Below are positions 11,175 to 21,948 of a stretch of DNA of 64,000 bases, one piece after another. The position numbers were made by a program, and so were the translations under genes. Within the stretch, counting starts at the first letter, position 1. Each line of letters begins with the position of its first letter. The notes beneath the pieces were generated by a model. It did no database searches, was not told the origin of the DNA, and was given only the letters and a program-made list of their open reading frames with translations. The stretch is from Patiria miniata. Lineage: Eukaryota; Echinodermata; Asteroidea; Valvatida; Asterinidae. The DNA is taken from positions 3,095,874 through 3,159,873 of the forward strand of contig NW_024037070.1 of the NCBI RefSeq assembly GCF_015706575.1, read 5' to 3'.

Positions 11175-12083
11175 TTATGATATCATCTTTCTTTCCTCAC
11201 TTTCCGCTTCCATTTTCTTTTCCCTTTCTTTTCTTTCTAGTTCAAACTTTTCTTTCTCAAATGCCAGTTGTTCACTCTTCAATTTGATCTCCTGCTCCTT
11301 CAGTGACATTTCTTTCTCTGCCTTCGACTTAAGAAACATCATCAGATCTGAGGACGACGAAGATCTTCTTGCTTTCCTGGGTGTGGCGTTGTTGTCAGAA
11401 TCAGAGTCGCTAATCTGGCTTTCATCGGCTGCAATGTATAGGTAACAAATGAAATGAAATAAAAAGCATTACGTGAATGTCCAAAAACTTGTAACATCAA
11501 AGCATCTTAACTATGACAGTAACGAGACACATACATGTACGTTTCTTAGGCAATGTTTCCAAAGCCGCCTTTCTTATCTCCACTGCGATTTTCCTCTGCT
11601 TCTCCTTTTTCTTGTTTTCACTCTCAAGTCTGGTAACCTGCTCCTCCTGAAGCTCTTTGATTTCTTGAAGGAGTTGATGTTTCTCCTCCATCTCCTCTTC
11701 CGTGCCAGATCTACAAAGTTGATAAAAATATGCAGCAGTTTTAACAACTAGAATTTCAACAATGTTATATTCAAAGCTCTTAACTCACTTTCAGTTATAT
11801 CTGTAATCATAACGCACAATAAAGTGGACTTGAGCGATTTCATGAGAAAAAAATATCTGTGAGCACCTCTTCAGCGCCTCTGCATCTTCTTTCTTGTAGT
11901 AGGTCAACAAAAGGGATGTTTTTTCCCTGCAGCGTCGCCCACTCAGACCCTGGAGTTCTGTTGCGTCTGCAGTTTCATCCCATTTCTTTCCAGGTTCAGC
12001 TGAGGAGTATGGATCATTAGCCATGACCTCTCGCAACAAGATGATGTCGTCATTGGCCGAAAATCGTCATTTGCTCCGTCCAT
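11175..12083 (-). pseudogene. Harbinger-associated Myb/SANT-like DNA-binding protein
   Basis: Three exons read on the minus strand with consistent phases: 12083-11867, 11710-11541 and 11428-11175 (stop TAA at 11175-11177). Exon 1 encodes a helical block LLREVMANDPY, then W (in KKWDE) and CREKTSLLLTYYKKED, the pattern of the Myb/SANT-like domain found in the second protein of PIF/Harbinger elements. Exons 2-3 encode a highly charged Glu/Lys coiled-coil with an acidic Ser-rich insert. In this family the protein binds the transposon ends and brings in the transposase. An ATG at 12083 is followed by a one-base frame change near 12062 relative to the domain, so the copy is probably dead. It converges on the transposase gene. 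Confidence 0.8.
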
Positions 12084-12089
12084 AGTAGG

Positions 12090-13735
12090 CTTTTATCTTT
12101 TCTGTTGGAAAGTAAACTATCGAGAATAAGCTTATAGCTCTACCAAACCAAAGAATAACGAAACTGAGAGCAATCTGAGCCAAGCAAAGCTTGCACATCA
12201 CTGATTCCATTCACTTTAATTCATTCAAGCTCACATTAATTTCGATTCCAAATAAAAAATATAGGCAGGGAATACAAGAATGAGTAAATAGATTTGTTGA
12301 AAAGATGTAATGAGGTATAGAGGCATCTTTTGTTCGAACAAGATAGAACCGAAGTATCGGGAAACGTACAGATCATCTAGAAAAGTACATTATATGAAAA
12401 AAAAAAACATTTGCTGAAAAACCAAATTAGAAGCAAACTATGTCAGATGCTTGGAGATGGATGTTTGATCAACGCACAGATGAGAGTGATTTAATGGATT
12501 CATCATCAATTGCATTCCAGAAACTAAGTGTTTTTAATGACTACGTTGTGCGAGTGTATGGCACAGTCATAAAGATGTAATTACACGAACTGGTTAGGAT
12601 ACATGAAATTCTTCATATGCCTTCATGTAATAGGATGATGAAGATAAATTCATGCTTGTTTAACATGTGGCCAAGCAACACGATCACTATCAAAACACAC
12701 ACATAAAACATACCCTTTTCAATGAGGTTAAAAAGATTCGCATTTCATTTCAAATGATACTTTTTTCTCATGAATGTGACAACGGATGAAGTAACTTGCG
12801 AGAAAACTTCGTTATAACTTGTTATACATGGAAATGATAGAATGTGCCTTAAAAAAGGAGGTTTTCCTTACCTTTCTACACGTTTTTACGAACGGCAAAT
12901 TCAGTATTTTGGCGTTGCGAACGGCAAGCTAGCAGTTGTACGGGTGTTGCGAACGCAAATTTCGTGACGTTCACACGCGTATCCATGACGCAACGCGGGC
13001 CGTAGGCGTACGCGTTCTTGCGAGAATGCGTAATTTAACCTCTCTATTATCTCACGACTTATAACTCCAGGGCATTCGATATAAGACCTTAATTACCTCG
13101 TTCCTAGATAAGGTCTGCTTTCAACCTCTCCCTATTATATATCGAGAGAGCAGCTAAGGGGAGTGCACTGCTCGAGGCCGTGGGGACGAGGTTGCGATAC
13201 GACATCCCACGTGACTCGCACTCGGCCAATAAGGATCGTCTTAGATCAGCCTGGTGCTCTTGCAAGAAATGACACGGGTTGGGAGGCGGTCAATGACCCT
13301 TTCTTGATATTAAATTGCCATCGTTACGACCAACACCTGTTGCCATACTCGATATTCCAAAATGTAGGGCGTATGCAAAACCATCTCATCAAGCCAGTAC
13401 TATCAAGGGATAACGTTATGCATAATTTCACCAACATCATATCTACATTATGTCAATCTGAGTGATAAACGAAGAGTAATATATGCATGCATTCCCCATT
13501 GCATGTTTAAAACAAAACCTCATAAGCAATCTTTTTACGTGATGATTTTCGATTTAAGTCATATATTTTTTGATAAATAATGTTGGATTTTGATCCCTCA
13601 AATCCTCTGCGTAAAAAAAGTTATCAACTTATTACATGACATTCATGAGGTTTTTCATTCCCATGAGAGCGGGATTTAATGGAGTGTGTTAGCCGGCGGA
13701 TCTTGGGGGAAAATCTTCAGCTTGATACGGGGTGT
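12090..13735. other. Non-coding, no gene recognised
   Basis: AT-rich sequence, then a short CpG-rich patch at about 12880-13260 with the repeated string TTGCGAACG. A 100-codon ORF at 13163-13465 has no recognisable domain, and I do not call it a gene. Confidence 0.4.
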
Positions 13736-13737
13736 GG

Positions 13738-13970
13738 GGGGGGGGGGGGTTCTCCCGGGGAGGGGATACGGTAAATCGCTTGTCAGTTTACAAATTCTCA
13801 GCTTACTGGCCGTGCAGGTCGTACTGCATAAATTTTGAATTATTATTTGTCCATAATAGTATAAAGATAATTTGGATTTATGTACCATACTTAAAAACTA
13901 AAGTTTAAATTTTCAAGTTTCAGTCTGATGTTTCGTTGTATTTTATTGTTCGTATGATTGATTATTCCAT
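13738..13970. repeat. Dispersed repeat, copy 1
   Basis: Contains GATACGGTAAATCGCTTGTC, CTCAGCTTACTGGCCGT and TTTCAAGTTTCAGTCTG in this order. The same blocks recur, diverged, at 16380-16440 and 16755-16850. Begins with a G run (13737-13751). Confidence 0.65.
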
Positions 13971-14005
13971 AAGCTTGCCGAGGTCACCACAATGACATAT
14001 GCGAG

Positions 14006-14130
14006 TATTTGGACATGGGACCCATGTGCCTAATGACCCATACACTTTCCTGTCTTGTGGTGAAGACGGCACAGTCCGATGGTTTGATCTTCGTATCAAG
14101 AATAAATGTATGAAAGAAGAATGTCGAGAG
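14006..14130 (+). pseudogene. Orphan WD40 exon resembling DCAF6 (CUL4-DDB1 substrate receptor)
   Basis: An open stretch of about 41 codons reads [20 protein letters not shown], then DLR and KEECRE, ending at a consensus donor GAG/GTAAGT (14130/14131). The [15 protein letters not shown] pattern is characteristic of a WD40 blade in the DCAF6 (NRIP/IQWD1) family, whose members are ubiquitin-ligase substrate receptors or nuclear co-activators. Upstream, the conserved residues before VPND look shortened, and a candidate acceptor is weak. I find no neighbouring exon of such a gene in the window. It could be a gene fragment or a real exon of a gene with very long introns. Confidence 0.6.
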
Positions 14131-14337
14131 GTAAGTGCAACTCACCTCAAATAAAGGAGCTATTTCTTAGCTTGGCTTTGAAAACAAGGATTTTAACAAG
14201 GCAGTTCATGTTTCATGTGGTACTGTAGGCATATACCTATATTAGACAGGCCATAGCAGCTGTAGTAGTAGGTTTAGTTGTTGGCTGGTGTTGACAAGGT
14301 CTTACTTGTCATTCCATGGCTTTAGCCTCCTATTATG

Positions 14338-15135
14338 TTAAGGTACCTTTAGACCGCGACACATGAGAGCCATGTCGGCTGGCGCTGACAGCCCTTGCTA
14401 TGGGACTTACTGCACAAAAACGAAACTGGGGGCATCATGTACCTACGTCTGGGTCTCACTCCAACAGTTTCAAGTCTGAAGCCTTGCCGATTTGTCAGCT
14501 TGTTGGCCTATTCATCCGCTATCCAACAAGCTATAGTTTGTCAAATTCTATCCATGTTAAGGAACCTTTAGACCGCGACACATGAGAGCCATGTCGGCTG
14601 GCGCTGACAGCCCTTGCTATGGGACTTACTGCACCAAAACGAAACTGGGGGCATCATGTACCTACGTCTGGGGCTAACTCCAAAAATTTCAAGTCTGAAG
14701 CCTTGCCGATTTGTCAGCTCCTTGGCCTATTCATCCGCTATCCAACAAGCTATTGTTTGTCAAAATCCATCCATGTTAAGGTAACTTTAGACCGCGACAC
14801 ATGAGAGCCATGTCGGCTGGCGCTGACAGCCCTTGCTATATATTGGACTTACTGCACAAAAACGAAACTGGGGGCATCATGTACCTACGTCTGGGGCTCA
14901 CTCCAACAGTTTCAAGTCTGAAGCCTTGCCGATTTGTCAGCTTGTTGGCCTATTCATCCGCTATCCAACAAGCTATAGTTTGTCAAAATCCATCCATGTT
15001 AAGGTACCTTTAGACCGCGACACATGAGAGCCATGTCGGCTGGCGCTGACAGCCCTTCCTTTGGGACTTACTGCACAAAAAGGAAACTTGGGGCATCATG
15101 TACCTACGTCTGGGGCTCACTCCAAAAGTTTCTAA
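14338..15135. repeat. 219-bp satellite, about 3.6 tandem copies
   Basis: Monomers start at about 14340, 14560, 14779 and 15001, each with TTTAGACCGCGACACATGAG, GGCTGGCGCTGACAGCCC and CATCATGTACCTACGTCTGG. Monomers differ by a few per cent. The last is cut short near 15130. Short ORFs of about 60 codons repeat with the period and are by-products of the repeat. Confidence 0.93.
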
Positions 15136-15214
15136 TATTCTTAAGCTCTAGAAATGTCAGTGGCTTTCTCTATTTTTTTTGTGCTAGACCATACTTAAAA
15201 CAATTGTACAAATG

Positions 15215-15345
15215 TCTCTTTGAATTCATTATATTTATTTGATATTATTTAAAAGTTTATCTTATTCAGTCGAAGTTGGTCTTTACCGGTACCAGTTTTG
15301 TTTTTGGAATACAAAGTTTCTTTCAGAATACATCCCAAAATAAGA
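15215..15345. repeat. Inverted repeat arm, left
   Basis: Contains TTGAATTCATTA, GTTTATCTTATTCAGTC and CCAGTTTTGTTTTTG in order. The reverse complement of the whole block lies at 16930-17070. The arms enclose 1.6 kb with no ORF. Confidence 0.75.
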
Positions 15346-16370
15346 ATAATGCAGAGCAATTCGTCCATCTTTATGACATGGAATGTCTGACATGCACGTA
15401 AGGCCGACAAAAGTCCTTTTTAAATTTAGATTTAGAGTTTTGATACTTTTGAAAAAAAAATCCGTCCTGATGTAATAGACTACAGATTACAATGGAGGGG
15501 CGCCCAAAAATTGCATCTGTGCTGAAAGGTAGACTGGTGTTTTTCACCGGACATCCGACCTACGTAAAATCATTTTTTGGGGCGAGGGGGAGGGGGAGGG
15601 GGAGGGGATGGGGAGGCTTGGCATGGGGGCGCTGTTCGAAATCTATGTCATGGTTATTGTTAGACAATAACTATTGTTATATTTGCTTTCAACAGACGTA
15701 AACATAAACAGCCACTCGCGAAAAGAAAGTGTTTTGGTGAAAAATACGCACAAAGTCGCAGAAAATGGGAATTTATGTTCTTGCAGATACTAGTCGTGGT
15801 AGGTCATACGGTCGTGCTTTTCTCCGGATGCCAAGTTTCCAGTGGGGGCGACTGAGGAGGAACTTTTAATTGGGGGGGGGGGGGGCTGAGGGGGTTGCAG
15901 CCCCCACCACGCCCCCCTCCCCTTAGCTACGCCGCTGCTCGCATTCCCGTTAAATTATTTCCAGAAGCACGGACAGCCCCCCAACACATTATTATTCAGA
16001 AACCTCATTTGTGGTGGGTTAATTTATTGATGCTGTCTATTAATACAGTGTCATGTATTCTGTGAAACGGATTCATTTCAATTTAGCTCCGAAATTGAGT
16101 GCTTCAGTGCTCGCTTTTGTGCTTTGGATTAAAATTTAATGTTTTCCTGGTATGTGTTTTCCTGCTGGTGATTTACTTTCATGATAACCTGTTTGCGACG
16201 CGAACCTTTGTGAAGTTGTGATTAGTTTTGCGCGTCCGGTATTGACCATCTGTACAAAGTGGACCGGATGGAATTACCTTCCTTATCCACCCTTTGGACA
16301 AGGTTAATATATCGTCCAAGCAAAACAAATTCTTGTTTGAAAAATCTTCTGCTTGATAGGATCTTGTAGG
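15346..16370. other. Non-coding, G-rich tracts
   Basis: Holds GGGGGAGG-type runs at 15580-15615 and a long G run at 15873-15886 followed by a C-rich complement. Blocks such as GGCCGACAAAAGTCCT (15402) and TAGCTCCGAAATTGA (16085) have diverged counterparts at about 17230 and 17625, suggesting an old duplication. No gene seen. Confidence 0.4.
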
Positions 16371-16850
16371 TTTTACACTGGGGAGGAGATACAGTAAATC
16401 GCTGGTCAGTTATTGACAAAGTCTCAGCTTACTGACCGTACACTTGTAAAATTAAGTAAGTCATTTTGACTAATTAAAATCTGTCCTGCACGATGTCTCA
16501 AATGACTTAACTAAATTAGTCAGATGGGTCAATTCACTGAAACATATTAATAAACCTGCATAACATTTCAGTCTAGGAGGCAAACTATGAGTCAAAATTG
16601 CTTGACTAAGCTAAAGTAGGTATTTTATTTAATTTTTGCGCCCAAATTACTAACTTATTTTTTTTTTTTATAGTGTACATGTCTTCCCAAATCATATTTT
16701 CAAATCATACCACATTAATTTTGAAAAGAATACTACAGATCATACATAATTATAAAGATAAGTTGGGTTTATGTGCCATACTTAAAATTTAAGTTTGAGT
16801 TTTCAAGTTTCAGTCTGTTTCGTTGTATATTTTCGTTTGGTACGTTCTCG
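16370..16850. repeat. Dispersed repeat, copy 2 (interrupted)
   Basis: Diverged copy of the repeat at 13738-13970, with the matching blocks at 16380-16440 and 16755-16850 separated by about 300 bp of unrelated AT-rich DNA. Confidence 0.6.
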
Positions 16851-16929
16851 TGTTCATCACTTCATCATGCATGTTAGACCTTCCAAGTCATAAATGATGT
16901 GAATTCACAGAATTAATTTACCTATTCTC

Positions 16930-17070
16930 ATTTCTGGAATGTATTTCTTAAAGAAACTTTGTTTTTCAAAAACAAAACTGGTGTGTACCGATAAATACTA
17001 ACTCAGACTGAATAAGATAAACTATGAAATAATTGTTATCAAATAAATAATAATGAATTCAAATCCCATC
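16930..17070. repeat. Inverted repeat arm, right
   Basis: Reverse complement, diverged, of 15215-15345, including CAAAAACAAAACTGG and GACTGAATAAGATAAAC. It may be the right terminus of a 1.85-kb non-autonomous element or an independent inverted insertion. Confidence 0.7.
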
Positions 17071-18160
17071 CCTCACAGACAAGCTTTTCGTTGTGGGATA
17101 TCTCAGCTAGCGGTAAATGAGAAGAGGCAAATGAATTCTGTAGATTTACATTTATGACTTTGATGCATGATGCACACGGAAACGGAGCAGATGGGATTTA
17201 TGAAAACTATATTTTCAATTGCCCTTTCGGCATAAGGCCAACAAAAGTCCTATATATCTGATGCATTTTAAGAAGGAATTATATCGGATACACCGACCAA
17301 AAAAGATTTGTTGATAACTCATCTTTGCAGCTACAACGTGCAGTAAGCTGCTTATTCTATCGGGACGCAACTTGAAAAAAAAATATGAGAAAATCAAAAT
17401 TGTGAAAACCTGTTGCGCGACGGCTGTTGTCTGTCAGAAACAATAACAGACGCTTTTAGACAAAGTACATTTAGCTTCTAAGAATAAGGTGTCATTTGGT
17501 GTAAAACTGCGTTCCCGTGTTACGAGGCATTAATATAATTCCAGAAAAGTAATCATTGGAGGATTATACCAGGATTAACATTTTGTTACAGAGTGGTGTG
17601 ATCTGAGGATATAGATTAATATCAAATTAACTCCGAAATCAACTGTTTCAGCACTCTCGGGAGGGGTTAAAGTTAACATGTCATCAACGGCTTGGTAACG
17701 AAAGCTTGGCTAGTAATAATTTGTTAATTGAAGGCGTCCAACATTCTGAACACATTGTTGATTGGTTCCCACTTATCTTGTTTTGAATGAACAAATGAAG
17801 AACCGAACCCACTCGTTATAAAAGTAATGCAGCAACTCACTTGTTAACCTGACAACACACAACAAAATGATATTTTGTGATAAGGTTTGAATTTTTTTTT
17901 GGACACCAATCTGATCGGAAGACGCTTTGAACATTTATGCTATGCTTATCATTGAAATCGGGCAACTCACCTTGTTAAATTAAGTAGTCCTTGTCGATGT
18001 ACGCTCACTCATTCCTGTCACATTCTCCCAAATCTCAGTGATAAAAAGATCGCAATTGCTGGTGAATGGTAACTATACGCTCCCTCCTACTTGTCCATCC
18101 GCACGTACGTACAGGCTTGACGTGTTGACTCAAAGTCATCAGTCATTCGCATAAAGCTGA
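17071..18160. other. Non-coding, no gene recognised
   Basis: AT-rich sequence with partial similarity to 15346-16200 (see that entry). No domain or convincing exon. Confidence 0.4.
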
Positions 18161-18165
18161 TGGCT

Positions 18166-18564
18166 TTAAGTAATCTCCACAGCCTTTGTATCCAATGATA
18201 ATTCCATATTCCCTATCCCGACTCGAAGAATCTTCTCTCTTCGCAACAAATCCCCCAGACGCGGTGGGGCTATAGCGGAGGACGCTTTGGAGAGCGCGTC
18301 ACCATTAGATAACTTGAACCGTGCGGGGCGGCGCGGCGGACCCGTTGGACTGTGCCGTAAGTCTAGACGAACAGCGTGCCCGTGACTGTACCGATGATGC
18401 CTATGGCTTGGTATAAATCGAGTTGCTATCAATTTGGAGATATATACGCCGATTCTCATGTAGTCTCTCGTCAGCACTCTTAGCTTACCAATTGATAATG
18501 GCTCGGGCCGGAGATTATGAGGCGGGTTACGAGTCTGTGTATTAACACCGACTGGCCGTGTCAC
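18166..18564 (-). other. CpG-rich island with an open frame of 132 codons
   Basis: This stretch is clearly richer in G+C and CpG (GCGGGGCGGCGCGGCGG and similar) than its surroundings, and it stays open for 132 codons on the minus strand. The translation is basic and Arg/Pro-rich, without any domain I recognise. CpG density could mark a promoter or first exon of an unseen gene, but no splice partner is evident. I do not call a protein. Confidence 0.25.
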
Positions 18565-18862
18565 TGAAGGGGTTTCAATTCAATTAGAAAACACGGATCA
18601 GCCGTGGATTGCTCCAAATCATGTCCCGGGGATCATCGTTCATGATTTCATTTAGTCAGTTGGGTTTGGAATCAAATTTTACACGCAGATGTACAGGCAA
18701 TTTTGCAAGAGTGTTATTATATTTCGCAAGAGTGTTACTATTCACTCTAATTATTAATTAATTATTTTGTTTTTAATTATTAATTCATTCTTTTGTTTTA
18801 GATTAAAGGAGTTTTCGGTGACAAGGCAAAATAAAACGAGAAATCAACCTTGATTAGTATTA

Positions 18863-18892
18863 ACTGATTTGAGGAGATCTCCTCAAATCAGT
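18863..18892. repeat. 30-bp perfect palindrome
   Basis: Fifteen-base arms meeting at GAGA/TCTC with no loop (outer part ACTGATTTGAGG). Perfect symmetry in otherwise unremarkable DNA. Could be a hairpin or protein site. Confidence 0.85.
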
Positions 18893-19819
18893 AGAGTCAG
18901 AGCCGTGTAGCCTTACATTGAGAAATGCGACATGAGGAGTACCAGTTTGGGACGCCAGTTTTGGGTCAGAAAAATTTGACCTATAATGGCTTCCAAAGTT
19001 GAAACTTGTCGCAATTCTGTGTGTACGACTCTGTGGAGATTGTTATGTATGCATGGGGTCTTCCGGGTTGTTATATCATGAGGAAACTTTTGTAACTCTT
19101 GGTGGCGATATAGTCCATTGTAAACGAAACTGACATGCGTAAACCTTCACCAAGCGTGTCCCTACGTGATTAAACATGTTGCACTCCGGTTGTTTAGGTC
19201 AGAGGTGGTAGATAAAAAAGATCAACAGAAAGTCACAAAAAAAGAAACTAACTGGGAAAAGCCAACATACTAAATTGTTAGTTTTACTTATTCATAACAG
19301 CGACATTCTGAAAAGTTTCCATTACGTGTTTTGACACTAGGTGGCGCTTTTTGTTATGGAAGCCATGTGTTATGTGTACCGGTAGTTGTTCTGACTTGTA
19401 CAAAGCCCGGTTTTACGTTCCCTCGCAGCAGTTTCAATAATTTAAAACTTATATTTAAAGAATTGTTTTTTACTTTTCCTCTCCATTTTGTTTGGGGGGG
19501 GGGGGATAAATAAATATTTAATGCTGGCAAAAAAAAAAAAATACCAACTCGGCCAGACGTAGACTCCAACATAATAAGTGTATGAATATCAAGAGAACAA
19601 AAAAAAAAGAGAACATTATAATCTCTCCAATTAAAGTCGGACAAATGCATTTCAAAACGTTCGAACAAAATATATGTAATTATTGTTCTTGCCACTGCGG
19701 AAAACTGCACAAAGACACAGTAATTCCATCAAATACTGATATCATTCGGGATTAAAAGCAATACAAATCGCCTGAACAGGAACATATCATAGTCCCTCTA
19801 TACCCAACCTCGTTAAGTT
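18893..19819. other. Non-coding flank of the LTR element
   Basis: Low-complexity runs (G at 19494-19505, A at 19531-19542 and 19600-19608). No gene seen. Ends with AGTT, the target site of the LTR retrotransposon. Confidence 0.4.
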
Positions 19820-20180
19820 TGTGGGGAAATGATTATTTAGGGTGCTTGTTGCGTTAAACTTTTGTAAATTCCCATGCGCTAATAATAGGCCGTGCACCTG
19901 GGGCCCACTGGCAGGGGTCATGGGTCAAAGAGCGAGACGCGCGGACAAGTTGTTACAAATGTATACATTGGTGGGGGGAACGGGTATGGAAAATGCAAGG
20001 CAGAAGATTGGTGTGTGTGAGTTGTGTTGTTGTCGGTGGTCGATGGAATAAAATGAGGAGCAGTTCCTTCCAAGTTAAGAAAGATTTGAGCTGACTGGAG
20101 AACCCCTTGCCTAGTTTCTTCCTTTACCGGAGACTATATGCTTTTGGGCAGGGCGAAATATCAATCAAAATACCGCTACA
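19820..20180 (+). repeat. 5' LTR
   Basis: Begins TGTGGGGAAATG and ends CCGCTACA. An AATAAA signal at 20047-20052 could serve polyadenylation. Matches the 3' LTR base for base as far as I can read. Confidence 0.96.
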
Positions 20181-20182
20181 AA

Positions 20183-20200
20183 TGGTAACACGGATGGGGT
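20183..20200 (+). promoter_or_regulatory. Candidate tRNA primer-binding site
   Basis: Two bases after the 5' LTR the sequence reads TGGTAACACGGATGGGG. TGG complements a tRNA 3' CCA end. I cannot name the tRNA. Confidence 0.6.
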
Positions 20201-20801
20201 GTACATGAAGTCAGACACTCGGATGGTTTCAAGCGCAGCAAGGGCCTTGACTCGACCACCACGACCAGTGCAGTGCAGGCGGGACTAGCTTGACGTGGAC
20301 CTGAAGCCGGGGGATACAGCCAAGTTGACGGACGGACGGTTCGGGACCAAGTGGAGTGTGCAGAGCTGAAGGGGACGGCTGGAGGCCTCGAGAACGCCGT
20401 ATTGAAACAACGGACGAACGGCGTGCGTAGCTGCGAGCTTGGCATGCGGCTGGAGTAGCAGGGAACGGCTGGCTGTACTACCGATACCCGGAGCCTCGGA
20501 GGAGTAGCATCGGACGGACGGTTCGGGAGCAAGCAGAGGACTCCGTGGAGGAACAACGGCCTTGAACTGTGCAAGGACAGTGACGTTCGTCAACTTTCAG
20601 TTCTGAACTTACAAGTGTACGATTGACACAGGTAGCCTTGTCTGGTGTGTTACTCAAGCAATCGATTTCTTGGATAAATTTTGATACTTTATTGATTTAT
20701 AATATAGTGCAGGCCTAGGACGGTTAATATACTAGTGAAAGGAAAGGGGTTGTTAAGTTATTTAGTGCCCTTGGTGTTCTGCTAGGAATAACAAAATTAA
20801 C
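20201..20801 (+). other. Long 5' leader of the LTR element
   Basis: About 600 nt of G+C-rich untranslated leader with repeated GGACGGACGGTTCGGGA-like blocks at about 20330 and 20510. Antisense ORFs here (20176-20593) are shadows. CAG/GTAGCC at 20630 is a candidate splice donor for a subgenomic RNA to the third ORF. Confidence 0.5.
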
Positions 20802-21922
20802 ATGGCTACGGCTGAGGCAGACTTGGTCGCAAGGTTGGTGTCTGGGCTTACGGACGCTCTGCAGGGGGCCAAACCAAAAAGTATTGCACAACGTCCTATC
20901 AAACTTTCAAATTCAGTGGGAAACCTGTTAAGGTGGGGGATCTGGCAATAGACGATTGGTTAGATGAAGTTGATGCATATTTGCAGCAATGCAAAATCCC
21001 CGTTGAAGAACAGGCGAAAGTTGTGGTCAGCCATTTGTCGGGTACGGCCCGACAGGAAGTTAAGTGTCACCCAGAGAGTGTCCGTAATGACATAAAGGCA
21101 ATCAAGAAAGTACTGCGGCACAACTTTGGGGAAATACAAACAGTTCAAGGGCTTCAAAAGGCTCTATTCGAACGTCACCAGCAGGAGGAGGAGTCTCTTA
21201 TGGACTTCTCCAGGGCCCTAATTCGGTTACATGATAAAGTTCTAGAGGTTGCATCGGAAGAGGAAAAGGGGTCGCTACTGGCTTTGAGGGATCGAGTACT
21301 CATTGGGCAATTTGTATCGGGGGCGCGGAACCAGACAGTGCGTCTGGAACTGCGGCGCTTAGAGCTGGAAAAACCGAATCAAAAATTCAGTGAATTGCGC
21401 GATGCTGCTAGAGAACTTTTTCGCGATCTAGAAAAAGTACAGAAATCAAGGCGCAGTCATGTAAACCCGGTCCTAGCCGAACATGTCGGTAGCGCACTGG
21501 AAAACTGTCAAGGCATAGGCCATTGTGATCAAACAAGCGGTAGTGTTAACACTGCAAGTGCAGAAGTTAACGCTGTTGGTGGCACGGCACTACAGAATGT
21601 GCTTCAGCAGCAACAGGAGTTACTTAAGTGCATGCAACAACAACAAGAACAGATCGGAAAACAACAGGAGCAAATCACTACGTTGCTTCAGCGCGTACTA
21701 GACAGGGATAAATCCTCAAGTGGGCGTGACAGCGCTGCTCAATTCGGGCCTGCACCAAAAGATCGGTCCCAGTTCTTGTGTTTTTACTGTCGCCGGCCAG
21801 GGCACATTCGTGCTGACTGTCGACTACGGATCGCGCGCGAACAAGCAATCGAATCTCAAGGGAATAAGGCACCACAAAACAGTGGGCAATCGCAACCTAC
21901 TCATGAGGCAGCGGTAAACTAA
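20802..21922 (+). CDS. gag: Gag polyprotein of the LTR element (one frame change)
   Basis: Structural protein that would form the retrotransposon particle and bind its RNA. ATG at 20802 opens 36 codons. The rest of Gag then continues in another frame from about 20909, a one-base shift within CTTTCAAATTC. From there about 337 codons run to TAA at 21920-21922. Features: a helical capsid-like region (about 20930-21450), a Gln-rich segment (QQQEL, QQQQEQ) likely to form a coiled coil around 21600-21700, and one zinc knuckle CFYCRRPGHIRADC (CX2CX4HX4C) near 21779-21820. The shift could be a mutation, an assembly error or the mark of a true start further downstream. The stop overlaps the pol frame by 16 nt. 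Confidence 0.88.
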
Positions 21923-21948
21923 CACTCTCCACAACTAAGGGCCAAGTT

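Noticed and set aside
14400..15027. Repeated 61-64 codon ORFs in the 219-bp satellite
   Set aside because: By-product of tandem monomers; disrupted between copies.
14338..15135. CRISPR-like array
   Set aside because: The repeats are 219-bp satellite monomers without spacer structure, and the genome is animal.
20176..20593. Antisense ORFs of 100-130 codons in the LTR-element leader
   Set aside because: G+C-rich leader keeps frames open by composition; no domain.
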